A DNA stretch of 64,000 nucleotides, taken from positions 65,455,228 through 65,519,227 of the forward strand of contig OX578283.1 in the NCBI GenBank assembly GCA_951217055.1, given 5' to 3'. The translations under genes and the position numbers were made by a program. Source of the stretch: Gerris lacustris. Taxonomy: Eukaryota; Arthropoda; Insecta; Hemiptera; Gerridae. Below the pieces are notes generated by a model, which did not search any database, had not been told where the DNA came from, and saw only the letters and a program-made list of their open reading frames with translations. Shown piece by piece: positions 21,699 to 31,567 of the stretch (its first letter is position 1; the number at the start of each line of letters is the position of its first letter).

Positions 21699-22897
21699 AG
21701 GTGGATTCACACCTACGGTCACGGACAGGGCTGATCACGGTCGGGTCAGATCAGATCAAGATCCCTTTCTATGTTTCTATATAGAAGCATTCCCACCTTC
21801 GGCACGGTCCGGTCACGCACAGGGCACGGTCCGATCAGGGTTGCTTGCCGAGCGATCTAGACCAGAGCTTGCCCTGTGCGTACCGTGATCAGACCAACAG
21901 TGTGAGAGGCCTACAGACAGTCAACCCTCAGTTCGCCTCCTATCTCCGGGTTTTTATTGCCAATGCCATAGTGTTTTTACTAAATTAATTTCGTGTATTC
22001 TTCAATTTATCCCTTTGATTATAATTTCTTCTCTATTTTTTAAAAAAAACAACTATTTTTTTAATTATAATATTTTTTCAAAGCTATATTTCGCCCAAAC
22101 TTGGGCATCTTCAGGCCTAAAAATAACAATAACATATATATATATAACATTTATTTTAACAATTAGTAGTTAATACTAATTTCCTTAAGTTTAAATTACT
22201 AACACAAAAACAATGTCAAACTATCTATAATTCAAATATATTTATTATTTTTAATAATATTTGATTTGTTAAATTAATTGCTAATAAATATATTTGAATT
22301 ATAGATTGTTTGGCATTGTTTTTGTGTTAGTAATTTAAACTTAAGGAAATTATTAATAACTACAAATTGTTAAAATAAATGTAATATATATGTTATTGTT
22401 ATTTTTAGGCCTGAAGATATCCAAGTTTGGGCGAAATGTAGCTTTGAAAAACTTATTAAATCCCTAAAGACCACTAGAAAAAAGAGAATAAATAAATTTC
22501 GTTTGAAAACCTTTCTTTACATTGTATCTTATAATTGTTTCTTATTTTGTTTATTGTTTCTTATTTTGTTTATTGTTTCTTATTTTGTTTATTGATTCGC
22601 ATTGTTTATCTCGGGATGAATGACGAAAAAATTGATTGAATATGTTCGAGAAAAAAGGTTCTGTATGATTTTTCTGACCCTTTTTACTGCGATAGTAGTA
22701 AAAAATTCTAAAAGTTTACACAGGGTTAAATTAATGAGAGACATTATAGTGGTACGTGTATGATGTAGTGTTGAGGGAAGGAGATTCTGCCTTTGACCGA
22801 CTGTTGCCTGCCCGGACAGTGGGAATGGGTAGACCGAGACCGTGCCATGCCCTGTCCGTGATCAGCCCTGTCCGTGACCGTAAGTGTGAATCCACCT
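21699..22897. mobile_element. PIF/Harbinger-like element, 1.2 kb, TAA duplication
   Basis: TIRs start AGGTGGATTCACACCTACGG, continue with a GTCACGGACAGGGCTGATCA block, and are inverted at the right end (GTGTGAATCCACCT). Perfect TAA trinucleotides flank both ends (21696-21698 and 22898-22900). A TWA duplication and this end type fit PIF/Harbinger. Subterminal DNA is GC-richer than the surroundings. No transposase frame is present, and the middle is taken up by foldback F4. Confidence 0.8.
22080..22449. mobile_element. Palindromic element F4 inside the Harbinger-like element
   Basis: Nearly the whole 370 bp is one inverted repeat with its centre near 22262. The outer words are AAAGCTATATTTCGCCCAAA and the complement TTTGGGCGAAATGTAGCTTT. 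Adjacent is AGGCCTGAAGAT. The motif CTGAAGA, a GCCCAA stem and CGAAAT appears at both ends pointing outward. Confidence 0.88.
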
Positions 22898-22900
22898 TAA

Positions 22901-24261
22901 AGCGGAAGTGCAGTAATCTTTTTTATGCATTATCCGGGCACACTTCTTTTAGACTAAGGTGTTTATGATTAGTTTTTAATATCTTTAGTTTTTATTAAGT
23001 TAAAAGTTTCTTTTAGAACTTACTTCTGGTCAATAAAGCTCAAGGATATTAATGAACCAGCGATTTTATTAACTCAGAGCAAACAGTTATAACTATGAAT
23101 AATTATATTGACAAGAAATTTGCTTTTTTGAATGAGAGGTATTATCAGCAATAAAATAATTTTAAACATTCATATTATATTCAGAATTAATATTCTGAAT
23201 GTATTTCTTTTGAATCGTTTAAACTTTAAGCTATTTGTTGCTTTTCAATTTCTCAACCCACATCCAAACTAAATTCTTTATCGTAATATAAATAAATGCT
23301 TATCAATACATTTATAACAAATAGTCCTAGTTCATAAATAGTATATGAACTATACTATTTAGTCATATATAGTCATATTTATTTCATTTAATAGTATTGC
23401 TTGTTTAATTTTTGCCTATAGCGTGCTTTTCAAATGTCCAATTATTACTTGTATAATATGTTACCTATACGATGTAGGATGTGAAAAACACGAAAAAAAA
23501 AGTATGTTTGCATAATTAATTAAACGAACTAATTATACGTAAATAACTATTTATTTAATTAGTCGTAGTTATAATGTTACGTAAAGAAAATCTTTACATA
23601 ATTTAGAATCAGTGATAAATTATTCACGTGTTTGATACGCCACAACGAGTTTTCACGCGAATAAAAAAGTAGGAACCATTTATAAGCAATGATGACTTAT
23701 TTAGATTAAAGTATAGAGACAAATAATTAGGATATTAAGAAATAGAACGAAGCGAGGACTCATAGAAAGATAATGATATCATAGAACTAGTTACCTGTAA
23801 ATGTTTAAGCTAATGATAATCATTAAATTAATGATATCATATAAATTATAAATACTTGAGTCAGTTAATGATTATTGGCTACATTTAATCATATAGGATT
23901 AAATGATAATATATGTAGGATTATCCGTTATAAAATGATAAATAAAACAGCTGTACTGATTATATTATAATCTGACGTTCCAAAATAATATATTGATATT
24001 ATACCAACAATTAAAACGTTTTGATTTGACCTCAACCTGTTCTTTTTCAACTAATTGTATTATTGTGACGTCATTACGCAATTTATTATTTACTTGTATG
24101 AGTATATGTGTATGAACTTATTTTTCTTAGCTTGCTTTTTAATGTAAACTAAACTAAAAATCAAAGTCAAGAATATATCTTATACATGTTTGCGCTCTTT
24201 GTAAAAAAATCCATCTGAAATGTGTCGCTGAATATACAAATGAGTACAGGTGAATTTAAGA
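22901..24261. other. AT-rich stretch, no gene
   Basis: There are short local inverted repeats of ATTATATTC type but no coding signal or recognised family. Confidence 0.5.
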
Positions 24262-24500
24262 TGAAAAAAATCGGTCCGAGACAACTCTCGAGAAATATAT
24301 TTTTTCAGAGTTTTTGGGGGGTAGTGCTTCCAAATTTGGAGCTAAAATCTATTTCTCGATTTCGCCTCGATGTATGCTTCCTCTAAACATGAATGCCAAA
24401 TTTTGTCAAAATCGGTCCAGTAGTTTAAGACCCACGCGTCTGCACAGTCGACAGACATTTTTTAAATCACTTTTTTGAGGTCTAAAACATGAAAATCCAT
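24262..24500 (-). repeat. Family T fragment
   Basis: In minus orientation it carries GATGGATTTTCATGTTTTAG, GTCTGTCGACTGTGCAGACG and CTACTGGACCGATTTTGACA, followed by the TACCCCCCAAAAACTCTGAA block. Confidence 0.75.
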
Positions 24501-24567
24501 CAAAATGTCAAAATCGAATTTTAATTTACTAAAATTAAAATATGCAGAAACATTTTTGCATTTCTTT

Positions 24568-24699
24568 AACTCGGAAGTCATTGTCGTGAATTACTACTGT
24601 GTAAACAATCAGAGCAAGATGGTTGCACGCAATGCCACGACGCGGCGTTCCAACTACAGTCCACATTACTATGATTACTCCACAAAGAACAATGATTGA
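24568..24699 (+). CDS. Candidate terminal exon, unrecognised protein
   Basis: The last 43 codons of the frame ending at 24699 use C- and G-ending codons much more than the AT-rich surroundings. The end reads NATTRRSNYSPHYYDYSTK then NND and a TGA. The upstream part of the frame (from 24505) is AT-rich and overlaps no recognised repeat, so a splice acceptor somewhere between 24544 and 24577 is possible. Only weak candidates are visible. I do not recognise the peptide, which is Tyr/Asn/Ser-rich and polar, like a cytoplasmic tail. A minus frame covers the same interval. This is the best coding candidate in the window but remains weak. Confidence 0.22.
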   Translation, partial: NSEVIVVNYYCVNNQSKMVARNATTRRSNYSPHYYDYSTKNND

Positions 24700-25058
24700 T
24701 GGATAGAGAGAGAGTTGTACGCCATCTTTGAATACGTAACACTAAACGGTTGACATCTTTATATTGTTCCGACAACAAAAACCATCTTGCACTTCCTCAA
24801 TACTCACGTACATAATAATGTACACAATTGTGTCTAATTAATAATACAATAATTACTATTTCCGAACTTCATCAGGAAATAATACGCATTCTATTTTCAA
24901 AGTAGAAAGAAGTCAGTGATTATGTTCAGAGTTCACGGTTAGTGATTCCTATAATAGAAGTTGTTGCACCGGACACCGGAAGAGCTTCACGTTTACTTCT
25001 TAAGCTATAGAAAACTGTTGGAACAGTAAAAGTAACCAACAACATTGCTTCGAAAATA
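24700..25058. other. Unassigned stretch
   Basis: AACCATCTTGCAC near 24780 is an inverse match to GCAAGATGGTTGC at 24614, a weak inverted pair around the candidate exon. Nothing else was recognised. Confidence 0.4.
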
Positions 25059-25354
25059 GTCAGCCAATTAGTGTAGCACATAGCTTCCTCGCATCCTATC
25101 ACGTACTTTATTGATTTTATGCTTTTACAAACCATTATTGTCTAATTTATTTAATCGTTTCCCCCGTTTTTTTAATATGTCAAAATTGTTTTGATTTTTT
25201 CCATGAATTAATGTATCAATTTAGCAAAAGTTAAACAGCGAAGACGGTTGAAATTAATCTGGGGCTATCTGTGGGCTAAGTTTGACGAACCATCAAAATT
25301 TCATAAAAAATCAGATAAGTACTTTTGAAGATATAGGTGTAAATAAATATATGT
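25059..25354 (+). repeat. Family S, 5' half of a split copy
   Basis: It runs from AGCCAATTAGTGTAGCACAT to GGTGTAAATAAATATATG, where an unrelated element begins. The 3' half resumes at about 25883. Confidence 0.8.
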
Positions 25355-25868
25355 TTTTCCGAGGTAGGCTGTGAAATAGTAACTTTAGAGCCTAAAAAAC
25401 ATAGCTAAAAGCCATTTTTTCATTACGTGGACTTAAAAAATCTTTTCATTACTCCTAGCTGTAAAGAAAAAATCTTTTACGTCCTAGGAACTAAAAGATT
25501 TTTATTTTCCGGCGGGTAGTTGTCAAAACTTCCATTAGTAGTGCTGCAGTCTTAGTAGAAATGCTTCTAGTACGATTAAAATCCGCTAGATGTCAATGCG
25601 TTTTATTTATCTTTTCTTATAGTGTAACCTCTTTTTAAGGTTTCTTTTTTTAAGTCTTAAGTATGTACTAATATTTGTTATTATTATATATTGATTAGTG
25701 ATTAATATTTAATGTTTTTTCATTGTCTGCTACCTCGGAAAAAATAGCATATGCTACGCGACTGTGAAGTGTTTTTTCTTTACCTTGGCAATATTTACTG
25801 TCGAGCGAAGCGAGACAGTAAATGTAATTGCCGCGGTAAAGAAAAAACTCACTTCACAGCCTAGTAAC
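25355..25868. mobile_element. Hairpin-bearing insertion inside S
   Basis: It is bounded by CCGAGGTAGGCTGTGAA on the left and TTCACAGCCTAG on the right. The right end holds an inverted repeat of about 94 bp, 25765-25858. Its arms carry TGAAGTGTTTTTTCTTTACC and TACTGTCGAGCG with their complements. The uninterrupted S sequence at 19735 and 51035 shows the preinsertion arrangement. The class is unknown. Confidence 0.75.
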
Positions 25869-25882
25869 ATAATATACTATTA

Positions 25883-26200
25883 TGCACATGTTGAAGAGAA
25901 ACGAATGGGCGCAGAAGTTTGAAACTTATATGACACCAACAATGGGCTAATTATGACTTACCATACAAGTTTAATTAAAATCAGACTGGTAGTTTTTAAG
26001 ATATTGCTCGCAAAAATTGAGCAACAGACCAACAGACACACCGACAAACCGACAGACAGACGCGGAACCAAAAATGTTCCCTGATGTCTGAAATGGATTT
26101 CTGTCTTGGAATTTTTGAAATCGGAGACATAAGAATATTTTTGTTCTTCGGAACGATTACATACCTTCCTTCCTACCTTCAGTAAGCTCGGAAGCAAAAA
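25883..26200 (+). repeat. Family S, 3' half of the split copy
   Basis: GCACATGTTGAAGAGAAACG resumes the S order, through TGATGTCTGAAATGGATTTC, to the terminal AGTAAGCTCGGAAGCAAAAA. The minus frame 25958-26197 lies entirely in it. Confidence 0.85.
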
Positions 26201-26284
26201 TTTGTAAAAAAAAAAAATTTATAAGGCGTGAAATTTGATTCCATTGAAGAATATTTGGGTCGGAATATTGTCTAATAAACCGTA

Positions 26285-26885
26285 GAAATAAATTTTATCT
26301 ACGATTGATACGAAATATAAACATAATATCTTTGTTTAGATGCGTAGAAAGTGATTATTTACGTACTTATATTCATTGCGCATGCGCGTCTCATAGTTCT
26401 GAATAATTCCTCTTCTTTACCGCACTAATGCGGTAAAGAAGAGGAATTCTTCAGCTTTACGCACGATTAGTGAGTTTGTTTACATTTAACAAAACTAATT
26501 TGGTGTTCTTTTATTAAAGTAACTGTTTATATCGAGTTTTTAGTGAAAAACAATGAATAAATCAAGTGGCTTTGACGAAAATGTGGAGAATAATAATCCT
26601 CCAGAAATAATTAATTCGGCAAAAAATACAACTAATGAATTAATGCCATCTTTATCAAGAGAGAGATACGAACTTACATACAGCAAGTTTATTTGTTTCT
26701 GTATTTATTATTTAAATCTAACAATCGTAGATAAAGTACGGTACGCAACTCGTGCGAAAACGGTATTTTGCATTGCTCGTGTGGTTTTACCACCCTCGCT
26801 ATCGCTCGGGTGCAAACTCCACACTCGCATACAAAATGCTACTTTCCGCACTCGACGCGTAATGTACTATAACCTAGTTAACGTG
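26285..26885 (+). mobile_element. Family Q element, copy 2 (best preserved)
   Basis: The order is TTTATCTACGATTGATACGA, a GCGCATGCGCGTCTCAT segment, a perfect stem-loop around 26404-26445 (CTTCTTTACCGCA and TGCGGTAAAGAAG), a leader frame at 26553, CAATCGTAGATAAAG near 26724, and a terminal hairpin to about 26878. The internal CAATCGTAGATAAA is the inverse of the left end. It looks like a deletion derivative of a larger transposon that kept the promoter, first exon and terminus. Confidence 0.8.
26553..26694 (+). pseudogene. N-terminal leader of a lost family Q protein
   Basis: The first 47 or so codons begin MNKSSGFDENVENNN and include MPSLSRERYELTYSKF. The copy at 29533 begins MNESSGFDENAENNT and keeps the same reading before a frameshift. 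Conservation of frame and near-synonymous change suggest descent from a coding ancestor. The S-R-x-R-Y-x-x-x-Y-x-K-F pattern resembles the start of the SAM-like N-terminal domain of tyrosine recombinase/Crypton-type integrases. That is inference from a short match. Downstream codons belong to the terminal hairpin region and are not protein. Confidence 0.35.
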
Positions 26886-27594
26886 GTATGCGCCAGTATC
26901 ACAATAAAATTAACAAGATTTACTTCTAGTTTGAAAATTGTTTGAGATTTTTCCGTTAAGAATATTACGTTATTCTGTTTGTAACTGCTTTTACTGCAAT
27001 AATGTTTAATCATGGTATAAATATATAGATGATGATATACAGATAGATTTAACTTGTTTTTTTTGTATCGTACAACTCACCATTGTTTTGTATTTTAAAC
27101 AAGATAGAAAAACGTGACATTTTGATAAAAGTAAATTTTAATTGCAATGAAAAAATAAGTCAAGATACGTGAGTCATATAGTGTCGCCAATGTCATTTTA
27201 TCTCTTTGTTTTATCAACACACTTGATTTGCTAATCAAATCCATTTTGAAAATAAACGTAAGTTAAACGAACTGAGTTAACGTATAATGAATATACTCGA
27301 TTATTAAAGTGTCATTACGCATTGTAAACATACGAGATAGAATTTTAAATTGAATAAATAAGAATTAATTTACATTTTAAATGATCTTTTAATGGAAAAA
27401 GTGTGAAAATAATTGCAGACTATCTTACTATAGTAGGTATTATAATACAATATTTAAAAAAAAGAGTATTTCTTACATAAAAAAGGTTTCTTTGGTATTG
27501 CGAACATGAAATTAGTTAGAATACGGGGGGGCACGCAAAATGTTGATGTTTTTTGACTATCCACAAGTGTTATAATTTTTTTATAATCTACTCT
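26886..27594. other. AT-rich stretch, no gene
   Basis: No family or coding signal recognised. Confidence 0.5.
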
Positions 27595-27865
27595 TCAATT
27601 ACCTTTTATTTGATACCTCTCTCAAAATTTAAAAAAAAAAAAAAAATCGCGTGACATGAATTATCCGCCATTTTGAATATGAGCAGCTGATAATTTTGAG
27701 TTGGCTATATTTTTCCTGCGTACGCATCAAAACAATCTTTAATACTGTAAAGTTTCATGTTTTTATCTTTTTTGATTCAAAATGTATTGGAACAGTACAG
27801 AATGACAGACAGACAGACACAGGAACAAAACTATAAGGGTTTCTTTTCTTGGTTTTACCAACAAA
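27595..27865 (+). repeat. Family P repeat
   Basis: ATTACCTTTTATTTGATACC is followed by a poly-A tract and GCGTGACATGAATTATCC. Next come GCCATTTTGAATATGAGCAG and a GACAGACAGACAC stretch. It ends AACTATAAGGGTTTCTTTTC. It partners 3770-4140. Confidence 0.65.
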
Positions 27866-28530
27866 ACCACGTACGTTAAACACTTCTTAAATTAAAATTC
27901 AATACAAACTAACAAAATCACGTGAGTTAAACAATTCTTAAGTTCAAAATTCAATACAAACCATCAAAATCACGTGCGTTAAACAATTCTAAAGTTCGAA
28001 ATTCAATATTAACCAACAAAATCAATAGTTAAAAGTTAATAATTCTTAAGTTCAAAATTCAATACAATCCAACAAAATCACGTACGTTAAACAACCCTTA
28101 AGTTCAAAATTCAATACAAACCAACAAAATCACGTACGTTAAACAACCCTTAAGTTCAAAATTCAATACAAACTAACAAAACAACGTGCGTTAAACAATT
28201 CTTAAGTTCAAAATTCAATACAAACCAACAAAATCACGTGCGTTAAACAATTCTTAAGTTCAAAATTCAATACAAACTAACAAAATCACGTGCGTTTAAC
28301 ACTTCTTAAGTCTAAAATTCAATACAAACTAACAAAATCACGTGAGTTAAACAATTCTTAAGTTCAAAATTCAATATAAACCAACAAAATCACGTGTGTT
28401 TAACAATTCTTAAGTTCAAAATTCAATACAAACCAACAAAATCACGAGCGTTAAACAATTCTGAAGTTCAAAATTTAATATAAACTAACAAAACCACATA
28501 CGCTAAACAATTCTTAAGTTCAAAATACTC
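27866..28530. repeat. 52-bp minisatellite, about 12 copies
   Basis: The unit contains AATTCTTAAGTTCAAAATTC, AATACAAACCAACAAAATC and a variable ACGTGCGTTAAAC. At least six units carry a perfect CACGTG and others have CACGTA. The end copies are more diverged than the middle ones. Confidence 0.95.
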
Positions 28531-29079
28531 CTTATAAACCGACCCTAAATATTTAAGAGTGACTCGTTAAAAAGTAATAGAATTTATTGTAGTAACTATT
28601 ATAGCTATAATTTTTTATGACCTATCATCTCGATAATTTGGTTAGATGATGAGTATATATAAGTTAAAATCAGATGCTTTCCTGTCCAAAAAAGATGTAA
28701 TTAAGGAATACTTTTAAGTAAGTAATTATCCTGAGAAAAAACAAATCTAAAAACGCAAACATTGTTTCTAATTTGATATTGCCTTGATTGCCATTTGAAC
28801 GATTCCGTGTAAATGCGGGGGTAATTAAAAAATTAAAAAAAGATGTATAAAATAAAAAAAACAATAAGATGAGAAGTGAAAGATGAAGAGTAGTGAATAG
28901 TTTGGGGATTCAAGGAGTGGACGAGACAACCGACACTTGGAAAGATTTCACTTTCATCTGAGCGATGCGATGTGAGAATCTGTTCGACCTGCCTCGACTC
29001 CGCCAAACGGAACTTAACTATCAGTCAACCTCATTCTCTTTCACTTCTCCCTTCAATTCCAATAACAAAATATCAACAT
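28531..29079. other. Unassigned, with a GC-richer patch
   Basis: About 28910-29050 is richer in C and G than its flanks (for example CGACCTGCCTCGACTCCGCC) but has no recognised open frame. It precedes the small repeat at 29080. Confidence 0.4.
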
Positions 29080-29160
29080 TCTACAATTCCTTCATCTCTT
29101 GTATTGAACAATGTCTAAAAAGTCTAAACTAAATATTTTAAATAAAATAAAAACAAGTAA
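29080..29160 (+). repeat. Short repeat with MSKKSKLN-type start
   Basis: CAATTCCTTCATCTCTTGTA then TTGAACAATGTCTAAAAAG recurs, decayed, at 31568-31660. Here the ATG opens a basic peptide, MSKKSKLNILNKIKTS, running into a GTAAGG donor-like word. I infer a decayed first exon or leader. The product is not recognised. Confidence 0.35.
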
Positions 29161-29259
29161 GGCACGCTTCACGTGTACGTGGGGCGATAATCGCCGGTTT
29201 CTGTACATTAAAGTTAAAATTATTAAGTGTAATATAATTACACTAATTTTAATAGTAAT

Positions 29260-29890
29260 ATTCTTTTATCTACGATTGATACGAAATATAAACATTATAT
29301 CTCTGTTTAGATGCGTAGAAAGTGATTATTTACGTACTTGTATTCATTGCGCATGCGCGTCTCATAGTTCCGATAGTTCCAAAGAATTCCTCTTCTTTAC
29401 CACGCTAGCGCGGTAAAGAAGAGGAAATCTTCAGCTTTACGCACGATTTGCGAGTTTGTTTACATTTAACAAAACTAATTTGCTATTTGTTTATTAAAGT
29501 AACTGTTTATATCGAGTTTTTAGTGAAAAACAATGAATGAATCAAGTGGCTTTGACGAAAATGCAGAGAATAATACTCCTCCAGAAATAATTAATTCGGC
29601 AAAAAATACAACTCAAGATTAATGCCATCTTTATCAAGACAAGAGAAGAGATACGAACTTACATACAGTTAGTTACTACAAGTTACTGTAAGTAATTACT
29701 TAAAAGTTTATTTTTTTCTGTTTTTATTATTTAAATCTAACAATCGTAGATAAAGTACGGTACGCAACTCGTGGGAAAACGGCATTTTGCATTGCTCGTG
29801 TGGTTTTACTACCCTCGCTGTCGCTCGGGTGCAAACTCCACACTCGCATGCAAAATGATACTTTCCATACTCGACGCGTAATGTACTATT
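29260..29890 (+). mobile_element. Family Q element, copy 3
   Basis: It has the same plan as 26285-26885. The stem-loop at 29390-29425 reads CTTCTTTACCACGC and GCGCGGTAAAGAAG. The leader frame starts at 29533 and is broken after about 20 codons. A CAATCGTAGATAAAG word lies at 29741 and the terminal hairpin ends near 29883. Confidence 0.8.
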
Positions 29891-29895
29891 ACTAC

Positions 29896-30310
29896 TCTTC
29901 AAGACCTTTAAGTTGATATATAACATGTCATAGTTACTTTTTAGTTTTTTTTATTAGTTACTTGGTCATAAGAACTTTTTTTAGTCACCCACCATATTGC
30001 CGCCATCTTGAAAATATTGGGTGTCAAATTTTAATAGTTGCATATTCTTTTTCTTCATTTCAAGACCTTTAAATTGATATATAACATGTCATGGTGACTT
30101 AAAACTTTTTTTTAGTCGCCCGCCATATTGGCCGCCATCTTGAAAATATTAAGTGTGAAAAATCCAAAATGTGTCCAGTTGTCTCAAATGCCGAAATGCA
30201 CCTCTGTGCCGAATTTCATGATCCTAGCTATAGTAGTTTATGAATTGAAACAAGCAACGGACAGACAGACAGACAGAGCCGTTATATAAGGTTTCTTTTT
30301 GTACTTTGTA
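29896..30310 (+). repeat. Duplicated repeat carrying GCCGCCATCTTG
   Basis: CAAGACCTTTAAGTTGATAT followed by AACATGTCATAG occurs at 29902 and again, slightly changed, at about 30061. Each is followed about 90 bp later by GCCGCCATCTTGAAAATATT. The second continues to a GACAGACAGACAGAC stretch and GGTTTCTTTTTG, then meets the piggyBac-like element. Confidence 0.7.
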
Positions 30311-30321
30311 CAGAAACTTAA

Positions 30322-31301
30322 CCCTGCAGTGCACGGGTCGGGTCTGTGAGACCCAGGGTGTTACACTCATTAGCAAAACACTGATAAGGGAGGTTCGTAT
30401 AACACCATCTCCTCCTATACCTTCAAGTCAAACCTTCCTCAGTTCAGTACCACATTTTGAACAATTCACATAATTTCTTTCTGTCTATTTTTTTACCTCA
30501 AAATTACCCCTGGGTCTGTGAGACCCAACCCGTGTACTCATGTAAGTATTTTTTTATAACTCGTAACAACATTTGATTATATATATTCGTCAATAACTCT
30601 CTAGGTTTAAATCTTATTTTCTTGAACTTTATTTAATATTAATTTCAGGTATTGTACAAAGTATTTATTATGACTGATTATTTTCGATCGTTAATTTAGT
30701 ATTGAAAATTTTGTAAAGGGGAAAAAAATATTACAATTACTCTCCTGGCAGGAATGTTATATATACATCGGGATTTTTTTTAGAATTACCGGGAAAAAAA
30801 TTCTTGGGATTAAAGCTGTGCCTTTCAAACCTCAAGAGCCTAATAAAGGGGGGGGGTGTTCAATTTGCCCTGACCACAAATCCCGTCATTTTTGCAAAAA
30901 GTGCAATATATATGTATGCTTAGAGCATTTGAAATTTATATGCCAAGACTGTGGAATTGAATTTTTTTGATCGTATTAAGTTCCTATATTGATAATTGAA
31001 ACTTATTTTTTCCAAATTCTTTTAATTTTTTTTTAATATATTTTTTTTCATGTTGGACAGTAAAAATTAAAAAAAAATGTAGTCATAAAACACAATATTA
31101 TATTTTTTTTCTAATGTAATTTTATTGATATATTGCATTTTATATTTTTTTACTAATAAATAAAGATTATTTCTATACTAAAAAAAATAAAAAATAAAAA
31201 TATTTAAATAATAAACCATCTTCATTTTTTTTTTAAATATTGGGTCTGACAGACCCAACCCGTGCACTGGTGTGATTTTTTTTCACCCGTGCACTGCAGG
31301 G
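30322..31301 (+). mobile_element. piggyBac-like element, internally deleted, 980 bp
   Basis: The termini are CCCTGCAGTGCACGGGT and ACCCGTGCACTGCAGGG, perfect inverse complements. They are flanked by TTAA at 30318-30321 and 31302-31305, the hallmark target of piggyBac elements. Subterminal words GGGTCTGTGAGACCCA (30338), GGGTCTGTGAGACCCAACCC (30511) and GGGTCTGACAGACCCAACCC (31241) form repeated palindromes. Only the end of the transposase remains. The perfect termini and duplication suggest a relatively recent insertion. Confidence 0.93.
30737..30970 (+). pseudogene. piggyBac transposase C-terminal Cys-rich domain remnant
   Basis: A 77-codon frame without a start ends at TGA 30968-30970. Its last 38 residues read CSICPDHKSRHFCKKC, NIYVCLEHLKFICQDC and GIEFF. 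The spacing C-x2-C, C-x2-C, C-x2-H, C-x2-C is that of the zinc-binding domain at the C terminus of piggyBac transposases, which contacts terminal repeats. The DDD catalytic core is absent, so the element cannot move by itself. A G8 run just upstream may mark slippage. The frame has no stop over its whole remaining length. Confidence 0.75.
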
Positions 31302-31464
31302 TTAAAAGAACGTTGCCTTTTAAAACGCCTTTACCAACACAGCATGCTTTAACTAAGATACTTAAAAAACAAGCCTTAAATAAGATGGGAATTTGACCTA
31401 AGGAGATTTAATTAAAGAGCGACTGAAAAAACAAAAAAAACTTATTTCATTTCATAAAATACAT
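31302..31464 (+). repeat. Decayed pair member, possible old coding repeat
   Basis: GCCTTTACCAACACAGCATG, AAGATGGGAATTTGACC and TTAAAGAGCGACTG recur in weaker form at 31665-31770. Translated, LPFKTPLPTQHALTKILKKQ is followed by frame changes, suggesting two relics of one coding or leader sequence. The product is unknown. Confidence 0.35.
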
Positions 31465-31567
31465 AGTCTGCCAATTAGTTTGGTACATAGATTTCTAGCG
31501 TCCCTATTTTGTATACTTTAATGATTTTATACTTTTATAAAACCTATTATTGTTAAAAATTAGCATT
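31465..31567 (+). repeat. Family S 5' fragment
   Basis: ATAGTCTGCCAATTAGTTTG, TACATAGATTTC and a TTTTATACTTTTATAAAACC block match the S start. Confidence 0.6.
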
